A stretch of 64,000 nucleotides of DNA from Acidipila sp. EB88 (GTDB lineage Bacteria; Acidobacteriota; Terriglobia; Terriglobales; Acidobacteriaceae): contig NZ_QWEV01000005.1 in assembly GCF_003858395.1 (NCBI RefSeq), positions 1,674,001 to 1,738,000 on the forward strand, in the 5' to 3' direction. The first letter of the stretch is position 1, and each line of letters starts with the position of its first letter. The position numbers and the translations under genes are program-made. This document shows, piece after piece, positions 8,116 through 16,819 of this stretch. The notes under the pieces are model-generated. The model was not told where the DNA came from. It saw only the letters and a program-made list of their open reading frames with translations, and made no database searches.

Positions 8116-9252
8116 TTACAGCTGTGCCAGCGCTTCCAGAACCCGCTCTACAGCCTGCTCGGGAGTGCTCCCTGTGGACGAGAGGTGCCCCATCTTTCGT
8201 CCCTTGCGTGGCTGGTGTTTCTCGTAGAGATGCAGGTGCACCCCAGGGATTGCCAAAGCTCGGTCCCAGCGGGGTTCGTGCTCCTGCCACAGGTCCCCCA
8301 GCAGGTTTGCGATGGCAGCAGGTCTGACTATGTCTACCTCCCCAAGGGGTAGATCGCATACTGCACGAATCGCCTGTTCGAACTGGCTCGTAGAGCAGGC
8401 TCGCTCGCTAGCGTGGTAGCTGTTGTGAGGTCTCGGAGCCAGCTCATTGATGAGCAGGTCGCCGGTCTCGGTAACAAACATTTCCACGGCAACCAGACCT
8501 TCCAGTGCAAGCCCCTCCGCTATGGACCTAGCGAGATCTTGCGCGCGGAGTTCAAGTTCGTCCGAGATGCTGGAAGGCAAGACGCTCCAAACCAGGATTT
8601 GATTTTCATGATGATTTCTTGCGGAGGGGAAGACGCGGATCTCGCCGCTGGGCGATCGAGCGACCATCACGGAAATCTCCATGCGCAGCGCAAGCCCCTG
8701 CTCTGCAACGCAAGGCTGCTCTCCAAGGGATGTCCACGCCGCCTCGACTTCCTTGTTTGAGCTGCCTGTAAGTCTCTCCTGGCTCCGCCCGTCATACCCT
8801 CCGTGCGCACTCTTCAGGAAGATGTTAGGACCCAGCGTCTCGACTGCCATCTTGAGCTCTGGTAGCGAGCGTACCGCGGCATAGCGACCAACAGGCAGCG
8901 CATGGCCGGCCAACCACGCTTTTTGTTTGAGGCGGTCCTGCACAATCCCCATCAATGCGGGGCCCGGCCGCACGGGAGCATAGCTCTGGGCCGCTAGGAG
9001 GCTTTCGGGCGATATCTGCTCTATCTCCAATGTCACGACATCACAGCCTCGAGCCAGATTGCTCGCGGCCTTCGCGTCGGACCAAGAACCTTCAAAGCAG
9101 CTGTCCACGACAAATCTGGCTGGGCATGATGGATCTGGATCCATGACCTGCACTCGATAACCGAGCGAGCGAGCGGCCATCGCCATCATGCGGCCTAGCT
9201 GGCCCCCACCAAGTATGCCGATGGTGGCACCAGGAAGAATGGGCTTTCTCAT
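8116..9252 (-). CDS. purK: 5-(carboxyamino)imidazole ribonucleotide synthase
   Basis: The 378-residue ATP-grasp enzyme has normal PurK length. It uses ATP and bicarbonate to convert AIR to N5-CAIR in purine synthesis. Visible motifs are [14 protein letters not shown] (~11-24), TLEIEQIS (~76), [14 protein letters not shown] (ATP-grasp lid, ~145), VAVEMFV and [20 protein letters not shown] (~265-290). The last is the PurK signature with the metal ligands. Its ATG overlaps the purE stop by four bases, so the two are translationally coupled. PurE then rearranges the N5-CAIR product to CAIR. Confidence 0.97.
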   Translation of the reverse strand: MRKPILPGATIGILGGGQLGRMMAMAARSLGYRVQVMDPDPSCPARFVVDSCFEGSWSDAKAASNLARGCDVVTLEIEQISPESLLAAQSYAPVRPGPALMGIVQDRLKQKAWLAGHALPVGRYAAVRSLPELKMAVETLGPNIFLKSAHGGYDGRSQERLTGSSNKEVEAAWTSLGEQPCVAEQGLALRMEISVMVARSPSGEIRVFPSARNHHENQILVWSVLPSSISDELELRAQDLARSIAEGLALEGLVAVEMFVTETGDLLINELAPRPHNSYHASERACSTSQFEQAIRAVCDLPLGEVDIVRPAAIANLLGDLWQEHEPRWDRALAIPGVHLHLYEKHQPRKGRKMGHLSSTGSTPEQAVERVLEALAQL

Positions 9253-9740
9253 AGCGGAAGCTCCTGCCCAAGAACCTCTTGTTCTCGCGCGGCTCGCCTT
9301 GAGGTCAGCCTTTGTCGAAGCTCAGGATCATGTAAGCCCAAAATTTGAGCCGCAAGCAAGGCCGCGTTCGCAGCGCCGGGGCTTCCAATCGCAAGCGTTC
9401 CGACGGGAACACCCGCTGGCATCTGAACGATGGACAAGAGGGAGTCCAGGCCGTTCAGCGTAGTTGCAGCGATCGGAACTCCAAGCACGGGGAGCGAACT
9501 CTTTGCAGCCAGCATCCCTGGCAAATGAGCTGCTCCTCCTGCGCCCGCTATGATCACCTGCAAGCCGCGGCTTGCGGCCGTCTCGGCATATTCAAAAAGA
9601 AGGTTTGGCGTCCGATGAGCCGAGACCACCTTTGCTTCAAAGGGGATCGAGAGTTCTCGAAGAAGCTCGACCGCACCCTTCATGATTTCAAAATCGCTTT
9701 TGCTTCCCATAACCACACCGACGAGCGGAGCCCTTTTCAT
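9249..9740 (-). CDS. purE: N5-carboxyaminoimidazole ribonucleotide mutase, class I
   Basis: The 163-residue protein moves the carboxylate of N5-CAIR to C4, giving CAIR. Class I PurE motifs are [17 protein letters not shown] (~8-24), [13 protein letters not shown] (~35-47) with the catalytic [17 protein letters not shown] (~74) and [20 protein letters not shown] (~87-107). The gene lies 38 bases downstream of the last phage-module gene on the same strand, with no terminator between. It can therefore be reached by read-through but also has a TATAAT box of its own six bases before the ATG. There is no ribosome binding site. Confidence 0.97.
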   Translation of the reverse strand: MKRAPLVGVVMGSKSDFEIMKGAVELLRELSIPFEAKVVSAHRTPNLLFEYAETAASRGLQVIIAGAGGAAHLPGMLAAKSSLPVLGVPIAATTLNGLDSLLSIVQMPAGVPVGTLAIGSPGAANAALLAAQILGLHDPELRQRLTSRRAAREQEVLGQELPL

Positions 9741-9746
9741 CTGGAG

Positions 9747-9752
9747 ATTATA
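9747..9752 (-). promoter_or_regulatory. Consensus -10 box of leaderless purE
   Basis: A perfect TATAAT on the minus strand is followed by CTCCAG and then the purE ATG. No Shine-Dalgarno sequence is present. The -35 position at a 17-base spacer (GCCGCC) is poor. The likely result is a leaderless purEK mRNA, independent of the phage module upstream. Confidence 0.45.
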
Positions 9753-9778
9753 GGCTCCGCACTAGATGAGGCGGCCCT

Positions 9779-10060
9779 CTAAAGCTTGATGCCGACTGCC
9801 TTGGCAAAGCTCACTATGGCCGGCCAGACAGTCTCCAGAGAGCGAAATGTCGCCACGTCAAGGGAGATATTCAGTGGCGTCGCAGCGGCCTGGTTTACTT
9901 CCGCTAACGCCGTTTCTGTCGCTCCTAGCAGAACACCCAGGGCCGCAATCACGCCTGGCTCTAGCTGCAGTGCAGAGCTTTGCGTTGCAGTCAGGAATGT
10001 GAGAATGTCCGTTGCTGCCACTTCAACGCCATGTTCCAGATTTACAAGGATGCTTGCCAT
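9779..10060 (-). CDS. Small phage-module protein, unknown function
   Basis: The 93-residue protein begins MASILVNLEHGVEVAATDIL and contains repeated Ala/Leu-rich helical stretches (GVIAALGVLLGATETALAEV). A good AAAGGA site precedes the ATG. It is the last gene of the phage module, only 2 bases beyond the gene before it, which points to coupled expression. Size and helix content would fit a small structural or lysis-related protein, but no family is recognised. Confidence 0.6.
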   Translation of the reverse strand: MASILVNLEHGVEVAATDILTFLTATQSSALQLEPGVIAALGVLLGATETALAEVNQAAATPLNISLDVATFRSLETVWPAIVSFAKAVGIKL

Positions 10061-10062
10061 GC

Positions 10063-10323
10063 TCAGGATGTCCTTTCGTTCGTGCTCAGTTGTACTGCCT
10101 CTTCTGGTTGTTCGATCGACATACCCGTCAGCAGACCAGCCCGATCAAGGTTGGCGGCTAGAAGATGAAGGAATCGGTAAAACCACTGGTACCAAGGCGC
10201 ACTTGTGCTGCGAGGTGGGCCCAGAGAACTGACTGCCGCGGAGAAAAACCACAGGAACGCAAAGCCGTTCAGGAACAAGTGTGAGCCGGTCTTTGGCGAG
10301 AACGGAGAGTAAACTAAAGCCAT
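10063..10323 (-). CDS. Small hydrophobic phage-module protein, possible holin-like
   Basis: The 86-residue protein has one hydrophobic stretch (LFLNGFAFLWFFSAAVSSL, ~16-34) and an aromatic amphipathic segment (APWYQWFYRFLHLLAANLDR, ~42-61), then a polar tail. Its ATG follows a GTGAGG site, 6 bases after the tail gene. Position at the distal end of the tail genes plus a membrane segment suggests a holin or membrane-anchored phage protein. No lysozyme or endolysin gene is found beside it, so the holin idea is inference only. Confidence 0.6.
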   Translation of the reverse strand: MALVYSPFSPKTGSHLFLNGFAFLWFFSAAVSSLGPPRSTSAPWYQWFYRFLHLLAANLDRAGLLTGMSIEQPEEAVQLSTNERTS

Positions 10324-10329
10324 AACACC

Positions 10330-12621
10330 TCACGATGTAGGTATGTTGAGAAAGACAGCAGCTGAGTACAGAGAATAGTTAGGCGGCACAGAGCCGTCGT
10401 ATTGTCGAATGTAGTACTGTTCGACAGGCGCGCTTCTTGGTATTGCAATGGTGGAGGTGCTGGAGCGAAGAACGAGGTCCGAGTCTGATCCCGGACCAAA
10501 TGTATTATCCCGTCGCCGCACTTCAAACCCTCCGCTTTGTTCAGCGCTCACACCGGTATCCACAGTCAGAAGTGAGCCACTTACGCTCAGAATCGACAGC
10601 GTGTTCAAACTCGGCAGCGCCTCCGCTATCGATGTTGCAGTCATTGGGAGTCGGACACCTTCCGGAACTTCCTCCAGCACCCTTATGTTGAAGTTCTCGA
10701 CGGTGTCGTTTGAAAACTCTGCTTCGTACTGCAGGATCTCTGGATGCGCGGGTATCAGTCGCACTGTCACGCTCGTCAGAAACGCGCCGAGAGTAGGTCC
10801 GCATCCAGTTATGCTGAGTGCGTCACCTGGCAACAGGTCAGTCGCGCGGTAACCGGAAAACGTGTAAGTGCCCTGCAACGCCGCGGATGAACTCACTGCA
10901 GTTTTAAGCAGCGCAGCGGCAGCGTTCTCGCAGTCCGATCGGCTCCATGCTATCGGCTTTTCTACCGTGCCGATCCAGGACGATGTCGCCGGTTGCCCAT
11001 CTAGAGTAAGTGCCTGCCTCGCGACTGCTCTCTCCCGCAATCTGTAGCTAACAAAGATGAATTGCCCTGTCGCAGGAACGTTTGCCGGGTAAAACGTCAG
11101 TGTGCCGCCCGTAGAGATCTGTGCGGAGCCGCCTTCCACCGCGGTCGCCAGATAGTTTGACATAGCCGAGGCTTCTCCGGAGCCGACAGCGACCCAGAGC
11201 GGACTCCCTTGTTGACACGACACGCTCTTTACAGAGCAGACGAGGCTCCCGCTACTTAGTGGAGCGAAGGTGCAGGATGGTGCCATCTGAGCCACCACGC
11301 CTGAGTACAGCAAAATGCTCGCGCCCGCTGTACCCGCTGTCACGTCCTGCACTTCCAACTCGACCCTCGCGCCTGCTAGGACAGTGTTGCCGCCAAGCTG
11401 ACCCAAGCCGGTCCCATCGAGATAAAAGTAGGACTGCCGTGCTCTCTCCACTTCCGCACAGCACAAGCGAACTCTCAAGGTGTACAGATGCCCAACCTCG
11501 GTTGTGAATGTTGTGCCTGCGTTTACCCCTTGCACGACTGGAGTTAAGCTGCTGACAGCACCTGCCGTGTTGACCTCATAGCCCACGATGCAATTGGCCA
11601 CCAGCGGTGCACCTGCATAAAGACCGACCAGCAAGCCAGAGCCGCCCCCCTGAAAGGCGACACCTCCGGCCGTCAGCGTGATAGCTCCACCAAGTTCCAG
11701 GTTCTGGACTGCAGTTACCGTCGCCTCTGCACTCCTGCCCGTCCCTCCTAAACACGTGAGGCCGTCGGCAGTCAAAGCAAGATGTGCCCCCGGATCCGAC
11801 AGTACCCAAACACCAGGATCCAGGCTTGTTCCCTGGAACAGGTCACTGATAGCTGTCACTTGTTGCGCCACAGGTGTGAAGTGGGCTTCGCTTAGTTGAT
11901 ATGTTGCGGTGACTCCATCTGCCACGAACACTTCCGTGACAAAGGCCGTTGGCTCTTCCCGACCGCACAGCGTTATATCCTCGCTCAGCCAAGGGCCGCT
12001 GGGATTTACGACTGGCTTGAGCACCAAGCCTGGATCATCCGACCTGACTGCATGGCTCACCTCCCCTAGCGAGGTAACAGTTATACCTGCGGCGGAGGTG
12101 CTGCGATACACACTGCGCGATGTTGCTCCCACTGAGGCTGCAATTTCAGTCCACCGCTGCCCCTGAAGCACCTCAACCCTGCTGTTCACCGCCTTGTCTG
12201 CGGTGGTTGAGATCTCTGCCGCGCTGGTGCCGATCCCTCCAAGTGTGTTCCACTGCTGCTGTATGGACGCGCCGACAAGGATGTTTTGCGTGGTCACCGC
12301 GACGCCGTCCAACAACGAATCATTGCTCAGAGCAGAGAACTGTGCAACATAGCAAGAGGATGCGTTCAGGTCACCGATCGCTTTTAAGGCTGGGTTCTCG
12401 ATGATGTAACCGGAAAACAGTGTCGTTCCCGCTGCACTCGCAACCACGACCTGGCTATTCCTTGCCGGCAGACCTACACCCTCTCCGCCGTTCACAAGAG
12501 AGAACACGCAGACACTTGGCTTGTTCAGCGCCTTCTTGATCTCTGCCTGCTCAGCGAAGTGGAGGTAAGGAGTGTAGTCCTGCAGGCCCTTCCCATCTTG
12601 GTTGTCAATGAAAATCTGCAT
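10330..12621 (-). CDS. Phage tail tip/hub-like protein
   Basis: The 763-residue protein starts MQIFIDNQDGKGLQDYTPYL after a near-perfect AAGGAG site; the frame is open a few codons further up but without a site. The N-terminal ~130 residues (GYIIENPALKAIG, YVAQFSALSNDSLLDGVAV) resemble the beta-rich hub or baseplate domains that start tail-tip proteins. The centre is rich in beta strands, and the C-terminus (GFEVRRRDNTFG, VLRSSTSTIAIPR) looks like a fibronectin-type module. It is likely part of the adsorption apparatus. Assignment rests on position after the tail-tube candidate and on the N-terminal pattern. Confidence 0.65.
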   Translation of the reverse strand: MQIFIDNQDGKGLQDYTPYLHFAEQAEIKKALNKPSVCVFSLVNGGEGVGLPARNSQVVVASAAGTTLFSGYIIENPALKAIGDLNASSCYVAQFSALSNDSLLDGVAVTTQNILVGASIQQQWNTLGGIGTSAAEISTTADKAVNSRVEVLQGQRWTEIAASVGATSRSVYRSTSAAGITVTSLGEVSHAVRSDDPGLVLKPVVNPSGPWLSEDITLCGREEPTAFVTEVFVADGVTATYQLSEAHFTPVAQQVTAISDLFQGTSLDPGVWVLSDPGAHLALTADGLTCLGGTGRSAEATVTAVQNLELGGAITLTAGGVAFQGGGSGLLVGLYAGAPLVANCIVGYEVNTAGAVSSLTPVVQGVNAGTTFTTEVGHLYTLRVRLCCAEVERARQSYFYLDGTGLGQLGGNTVLAGARVELEVQDVTAGTAGASILLYSGVVAQMAPSCTFAPLSSGSLVCSVKSVSCQQGSPLWVAVGSGEASAMSNYLATAVEGGSAQISTGGTLTFYPANVPATGQFIFVSYRLRERAVARQALTLDGQPATSSWIGTVEKPIAWSRSDCENAAAALLKTAVSSSAALQGTYTFSGYRATDLLPGDALSITGCGPTLGAFLTSVTVRLIPAHPEILQYEAEFSNDTVENFNIRVLEEVPEGVRLPMTATSIAEALPSLNTLSILSVSGSLLTVDTGVSAEQSGGFEVRRRDNTFGPGSDSDLVLRSSTSTIAIPRSAPVEQYYIRQYDGSVPPNYSLYSAAVFLNIPTS

Positions 12622-12631
12622 GAGTTCTCCT

Positions 12632-13612
12632 TCACGCACCTGCTACTGCAGCGGGAATATAGGTGCGATAGCAAACGCACTGCTCGTTGTCGTTCCCGTC
12701 CACAATCGGTAAAGCAACATATCTGCCAAGTGGAGATACCATGTCGAGCGCCGATGCAATGCCGACGATGGACTCACTGGATCCCTGACTGGCCTGGAGC
12801 CTTGGATAGTGCAGGAATAGCTTGTCTCCTTGCACTCCTTCGTAGAGAAACAGTGCAGACCACTCCTGGAAGAATGAGCCTCCCTCACGATCAACAAAAC
12901 CCAGCACGGGCTGCATTTTCATCGACGCTGCAGGGGCCCCTGCGAGGAGTGGAGATGCCAGCAAAAAGCCTCCATCCGAAGTCAATGCTGCGACCCTGCT
13001 GATATTGAACGAAATGCGACGGACGTAATCAGGATCGCTTCCTACGGCGGCAACGTTCGGGACGTAGCCTCCACTCACCGCGCTGCCTACAAACCCTGTC
13101 TGCGTCGTGTAATCCACATCGACGACCACCAGGCTTCCAGCCTGAATGCTGGGCATCGACAATGACGGGTAAAGCAAAGTGCCAGTCGATGAACTCTGAA
13201 GGGCTACCGCAGCAATGCCTTTGGCACCAGAAGCGATCGCTGCTGAGGCACTACTCACCGGCGCTACCACGTTCATGTGCTGCGAGCCCGACGCCAGCGC
13301 CATCGCAAGCTTGCTCCAGCTTGCAAACCGAAACGCAACCGAAGCCGCTATCTTTTGTTTCGCTTGTATCTGCAACGTGCTTGGCACGCCAGTGTAAACG
13401 TCAAGCAGCGTGCTCTCGGAGGTGCGTGTGAATTCCGTAATATACCCAAGGTCAATCCATGGCGAGGGTGGTGCCCCTGTGTTCCACGCGCTGTTAACCG
13501 CTGGATCAAAGAGCGTTGGGGTGCCGGTACTTCGGTTGACGGGCGCGAAATAAGCGCGCACTTGCGACGCGATAAGTGGCAGCGAGGAGCTCGGCAAGAT
13601 GCTGCTGCTCAT
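12632..13612 (-). CDS. Phage structural protein, tail tube-like
   Basis: The 326-residue, beta-rich protein lacks a signal peptide. It contains WIDLGYITEFTRTSESTLLDVYTG and LQIQAKQKIAASVAFRFASW near the N-terminus, a pattern seen in tail tube and major tail proteins that assemble as stacked beta-barrel rings. It overlaps the preceding gene by four bases (ATGA) and precedes the tail-tip gene by 10 bases. A tail tube role is inferred from order (connectors, then tube, then hub). Other structural roles are possible. Confidence 0.6.
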   Translation of the reverse strand: MSSSILPSSSLPLIASQVRAYFAPVNRSTGTPTLFDPAVNSAWNTGAPPSPWIDLGYITEFTRTSESTLLDVYTGVPSTLQIQAKQKIAASVAFRFASWSKLAMALASGSQHMNVVAPVSSASAAIASGAKGIAAVALQSSSTGTLLYPSLSMPSIQAGSLVVVDVDYTTQTGFVGSAVSGGYVPNVAAVGSDPDYVRRISFNISRVAALTSDGGFLLASPLLAGAPAASMKMQPVLGFVDREGGSFFQEWSALFLYEGVQGDKLFLHYPRLQASQGSSESIVGIASALDMVSPLGRYVALPIVDGNDNEQCVCYRTYIPAAVAGA

Positions 13613-14097
13613 GCCTCCCCCTTTTCTTCAAACGAGAAGACCGTGACCGTCACCGTTCGAAGCATCTGGTCTCTTTCCGTTTCAAGCACACCCCACTCCG
13701 GCACATTCCAGAAGACCTGCGTCTGCAGGGCTATAGCCGGAGTGCTGCTAAAGGACAGCTTGGGTGATCTGAGCGGACGCAGAATGTGCATGAGTTCGCG
13801 GTCCATTTCCGCTAGAGCTCTGCCGCGATCGAGCCCGGCGTAGGCCTGGCTGCCGCTGGTCGCGTATCGAATCTCACACGTCATGCTCACTAAGGGACGT
13901 GGTAAGTTGTGCAGAACGCTAAGTCCGCTCCAGCGCAGTACGAAAATGTCGTTCTGCATCTCGCTCACCGGGGCTTCCGAGGCCTCCACCAAAATGCCGG
14001 GGCGCTTCACTGCTCGGAGTGTCATAACCCTGTTTGGATTGAAGGCGAGGAGGCGATCTCGCAGAGCTATGTAGAAACTGTCTTGAGCGTCTTGCAC
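13609..14097 (-). CDS. Phage tail completion/terminator-like protein
   Basis: The 162-residue protein is read from a GTG at 14097 that shares a base with the upstream TAG stop (TAGTG) and follows AAAGGGGG. The frame stays open further upstream, but that would overlap the whole end of the previous gene. Contents such as DAQDSFYIALRDRLLAFNP, MTCEIRYATSG and QVFWNVPEWGVLETERDQML resemble small tail-terminator or minor tail proteins placed between connector and tube genes. The role is inferred from size and order. Confidence 0.6.
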   Translation of the reverse strand: MQDAQDSFYIALRDRLLAFNPNRVMTLRAVKRPGILVEASEAPVSEMQNDIFVLRWSGLSVLHNLPRPLVSMTCEIRYATSGSQAYAGLDRGRALAEMDRELMHILRPLRSPKLSFSSTPAIALQTQVFWNVPEWGVLETERDQMLRTVTVTVFSFEEKGEA

Positions 14098-14555
14098 TAT
14101 GCCCCCTTTCCTTCTTGCAGCGCCGGTTGGGGCTCTGCTTCTCGCAGCAACATTCGATACATGATCGGTTCGCCTAACGACACAGAACTGGCCCACTCTT
14201 CTACCAGCAGGATCATCCCGGATACATTTACGCTTGCCACAAGAGAAAACAAGGCATCCGCAGAAACTAGGTCTAGCAGTGTCACTTGGTCTGCGACGGC
14301 AGACGCCGAAACCAGCAGTTCATACTTGGTGCGCTGATTCTCGGCCACGACCGGCCTCGTTCTTCGAAAAGTCACAGGCGCAACAGACAAGTCTTGGTAA
14401 GTCGGTATGTTCAGGCCAAGTTGGGCGGCATCGGTGCTGTCACCAACTGCCGCAGGTATGCGGAAGAGCGCGGTATATCCGCCGGTTGCGCGCAGCAACG
14501 AGTCTGCCAATCTCTGCCCGGCGCTACTCTGGTTGCGTACACTTGCGTCACTCAC
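14097..14555 (-). CDS. Phage head-tail joining-like protein, unknown
   Basis: The 152-residue protein starts at a GTG, three bases after the previous gene's stop, with GGGGTGA upstream. It carries AGQRLADSLLRATGGYTALF and PVTFRRTRPVVAENQRTKYE, then a beta-rich part. Its position directly after the gp6-type connector and its size fit a head completion or stopper protein. No specific family is recognised. Confidence 0.55.
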   Translation of the reverse strand: MSDASVRNQSSAGQRLADSLLRATGGYTALFRIPAAVGDSTDAAQLGLNIPTYQDLSVAPVTFRRTRPVVAENQRTKYELLVSASAVADQVTLLDLVSADALFSLVASVNVSGMILLVEEWASSVSLGEPIMYRMLLREAEPQPALQEGKGA

Positions 14556-14558
14556 TTG

Positions 14559-15176
14559 TCACCCCAATCGATTTGCGACCCACGGCCGCAACAGCGTTTT
14601 CACTGTGCTGTCTACCAGTTGGTCTGAGAAGTACTGCACCTGCAACATATCCACACGGTTGGTTTTCACGTTCATGCTCGGCGTGCTCTGTGCACTCTTC
14701 ACAATCAGGGCGCAGGCGCTCTTCACTGCGTCAGGAATCACACTCAGCCCAGCGGTGTATGTCACTGCCAGCTCATTAAAGGCCAGGCCCAGCACGCTGC
14801 AGGGCAGCGTGATCTCGCCATCAGGGGTCCAGTCAAGACTCGCAGGATCAAGGGCAACCCAACTTCTGGGAAGCGAGAACGCTTGCCACAACTCACCACA
14901 GTTATCAGCTAGTTCGCCTCGGCGTGGATGACTGTAACGCGCTTGAACCGATACGAACGGCAGGCTCCCAGGTGGTGCGGCAGCCAGTGGCAGATACGTC
15001 AGACGAACGGCCTGCGCTCCGCTTGTGATGCGCAGGCGTTCCGTATACTGCGCCACCGCGAGGCTCGCCCGCCGGCAATAAGCCTCCATCAGGGCAGATG
15101 CGACAGTAATCCAGTCATCGGTTGTGTCCGCGGATAGCCCATAACTCTCGTACTCGGTAGGCTGCAAATATCCCAT
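14559..15176 (-). CDS. Phage head-tail connector (gp6-like adaptor)
   Basis: The 205-residue protein begins MGYLQPTEYESYGLSADTTD and continues with VASALMEAYCRRASLAVAQY. Adaptor proteins of the gp6 type typically start with such an acidic segment and a helix that covers the portal ring. A beta-rich insert follows (VRLTYLPLAAAPPGSLPFVS), then VTYTAGLSVIPDAVKSACALIV, a segment typical of this family. It is the first gene after the capsid terminator and starts the connector-tail block. Confidence 0.68.
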   Translation of the reverse strand: MGYLQPTEYESYGLSADTTDDWITVASALMEAYCRRASLAVAQYTERLRITSGAQAVRLTYLPLAAAPPGSLPFVSVQARYSHPRRGELADNCGELWQAFSLPRSWVALDPASLDWTPDGEITLPCSVLGLAFNELAVTYTAGLSVIPDAVKSACALIVKSAQSTPSMNVKTNRVDMLQVQYFSDQLVDSTVKTLLRPWVANRLG

Positions 15177-15219
15177 GCCACTTCCTCTCAGGCAAAATCG
15201 CCCTCACTCACTGACAATG

Positions 15220-15257
15220 AAAAAAGGGGCTGCCCTTTGAGGGGTAGCCCCGTTTTT
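15220..15257 (-). terminator. Intrinsic terminator after the major capsid gene
   Basis: GGGGCT (15226-15231) pairs with AGCCCC (15246-15251), and inside it CCCT (15233-15236) pairs with AGGG (15240-15243). On the minus strand six T follow (15225-15220); on the plus strand GTTTTT follows. It lies between capsid and connector genes, so it probably reduces, rather than abolishes, expression of the tail block relative to capsid. Confidence 0.85.
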
Positions 15258-15271
15258 ACCTTCGGCCATGG

Positions 15272-16240
15272 CTATCGATCGACCAGGACCTGAGCATGCG
15301 CGTAGCTCGCTCCCTTTACAACCACGCCTCCGAACTTCGCAACCACATACTGCGAAGCCAGTGAACCAGGAACTCCAAGCTGGAAGATGCGGGCGCTCGG
15401 ATCGCCGAGCCAGTGATACTCAATCATGTCCTCCGTCACGATGTAAGCTGGCAGCACTGCGGAGCCCGAACCAGGCGTTCCGGTGTAGCTCAAAGTCCAG
15501 TCATGAATCAACGGAATCTCACCTGCCTGCGTCGAGAGTGTTTTCACGGTAAGTCCGGCCGAGACCTCCTTGGTGCTCAACACAACATTGAACTCTGACT
15601 TCATCTCGCGATCCAGCAGGTCGAGCAGCACCGGATTTGCGTAGATAGCCGTCGGTCGCACCTCGAAGCCGGAGTTCGACACCATCTGGGCGATGGTCGA
15701 TTTCAGCCCGTCCGTGATGGAAGCACTGGTGCCGATCGTCACGCTGTTCCCGCCTGCGGCAATCTGTGCCGCCGCGCCGTAGTACTGCGTCGTCGTCGGT
15801 GCCGTCAGCGATGTATCCGAGCCGTTCCACAGCGCTACGTCGTGCGTCCGCAACACGCCATCCACGGTATCCAGAAGGTCTTTGGCCTGCAAATATGCAA
15901 ACTGTTTCTGCTGTACACCCAGTTCCATATCAAAGAGGTTGTAGGAGAGCTGGGCGACAATCGCCTTCAGCGGAACGGAGCGTTCCACCCGCGTCGGCGT
16001 TACCACCGGGGCGGTAATGTTGCGCGGGTCCACAAAACCAGCCGTTCCAGGGGCCGGGATCGCCGTCTCTTCAAAGAAGCGGGACGGATGCCCGGTCGCC
16101 GGTACCTGGCGGATCCGCTGCCCAAAGGGGCCGCGACGCCGCACGATGTCTGTGATCTCACTCTGATACAGCGGTACTTCCACTGCGCCGGGTCCGATGT
16201 AGTCAGCTGCCGAGTGGATCTCCAGAAAATTCGCCTTCAT
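15272..16240 (-). CDS. Phage major capsid protein
   Basis: The 322-residue protein starts MKANFLEIHSAADYIGPGAV. It has an encapsulin/HK97-fold appearance: an N-arm, an E-loop-like segment (GHPSRFFEETAIPAPGTAGF), RVERSVPLKAIVAQLSYNLF, then QYYGAAAQIAAGGNSVTIG. The region from GLKSTIAQMVSNSGFEVRP to IYANPVLLDLLDREMKSEF corresponds to the A-domain/P-domain helix that assembles the shell. The C-terminus is VVVKGASYAHAQVLVDR. It follows the scaffold-like gene and is followed by its own terminator, as expected for the most abundant virion protein. Confidence 0.82.
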   Translation of the reverse strand: MKANFLEIHSAADYIGPGAVEVPLYQSEITDIVRRRGPFGQRIRQVPATGHPSRFFEETAIPAPGTAGFVDPRNITAPVVTPTRVERSVPLKAIVAQLSYNLFDMELGVQQKQFAYLQAKDLLDTVDGVLRTHDVALWNGSDTSLTAPTTTQYYGAAAQIAAGGNSVTIGTSASITDGLKSTIAQMVSNSGFEVRPTAIYANPVLLDLLDREMKSEFNVVLSTKEVSAGLTVKTLSTQAGEIPLIHDWTLSYTGTPGSGSAVLPAYIVTEDMIEYHWLGDPSARIFQLGVPGSLASQYVVAKFGGVVVKGASYAHAQVLVDR

Positions 16241-16348
16241 GTTTCGTCTCCATGCCCATCAGGGCGGTTGTATTCCCCAGCACTTGCAAGCTCCTGCCTG
16301 CGAGCTTGCCCACAATCTTTGGCTGCTGTCAGCCTCATCCGCTGCGCT

Positions 16349-16819
16349 CTAGGGCGTCAGCGTGCCTGTGCGCAACATCTGCGACTTCACCGCGATCCTG
16401 TGTTCCACGCTCAACCCTGCGAGCGCCGCATCCAGGCTTTTCACGTCCACGATGTCGCCTCCCTCGATGCCCTGCTTCGCAAGCAGCTGCACCGTGGCTA
16501 CAGGCAGCGTCTTGCGTACACCCAGGCTCTTAGTGGTGTTGCTTGAAGCTTCAAGCGAAGCCAGCGCACTCTCCGCTGCCTTCAGCCGTTGCTCCACACC
16601 GGCTGCCCGCTCCTCAAGCGCGAGTGCAACGCTGTGCTGTGCGAGCGAACCAGTCCCGCCTTCTACCGAGGCGGTGATCTTTGCAACCTCACCTTCGGCA
16701 GCATCTGTGGGTGCCGCCTCCGCCGGTATCAGCCGGCTCTCCAGCGCTCGCACGGCCGTCAGCACTTCTGCCATTGCGTTCTGCAATGCCTGCAATGTCT
16801 CGGTCACATTCAGCTCCAT
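16349..16819 (-). CDS. Coiled-coil scaffold-like protein
   Basis: The 156-residue protein is dominated by helix and coiled coil (TLQALQNAMAEVLTAVRALE, ~8-27; LEERAAGVEQRLKAAESALA, ~69-88) and has a C-terminal helical segment (VKSLDAALAGLSVEHRIAVK). Its ATG overlaps the end of the preceding gene by ten bases and has a GGAG site. A highly charged helical protein between the protease-position gene and the capsid is where capsid scaffolds lie in HK97-type phages. The role is inferred from position and composition. Confidence 0.62.
   Translation of the reverse strand: MELNVTETLQALQNAMAEVLTAVRALESRLIPAEAAPTDAAEGEVAKITASVEGGTGSLAQHSVALALEERAAGVEQRLKAAESALASLEASSNTTKSLGVRKTLPVATVQLLAKQGIEGGDIVDVKSLDAALAGLSVEHRIAVKSQMLRTGTLTP

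Noticed and set aside
9741-9778. Phage attachment site at the purE border
   Set aside because: No direct repeat of this sequence was found at the right edge of the module near 28.2-28.5 kb.
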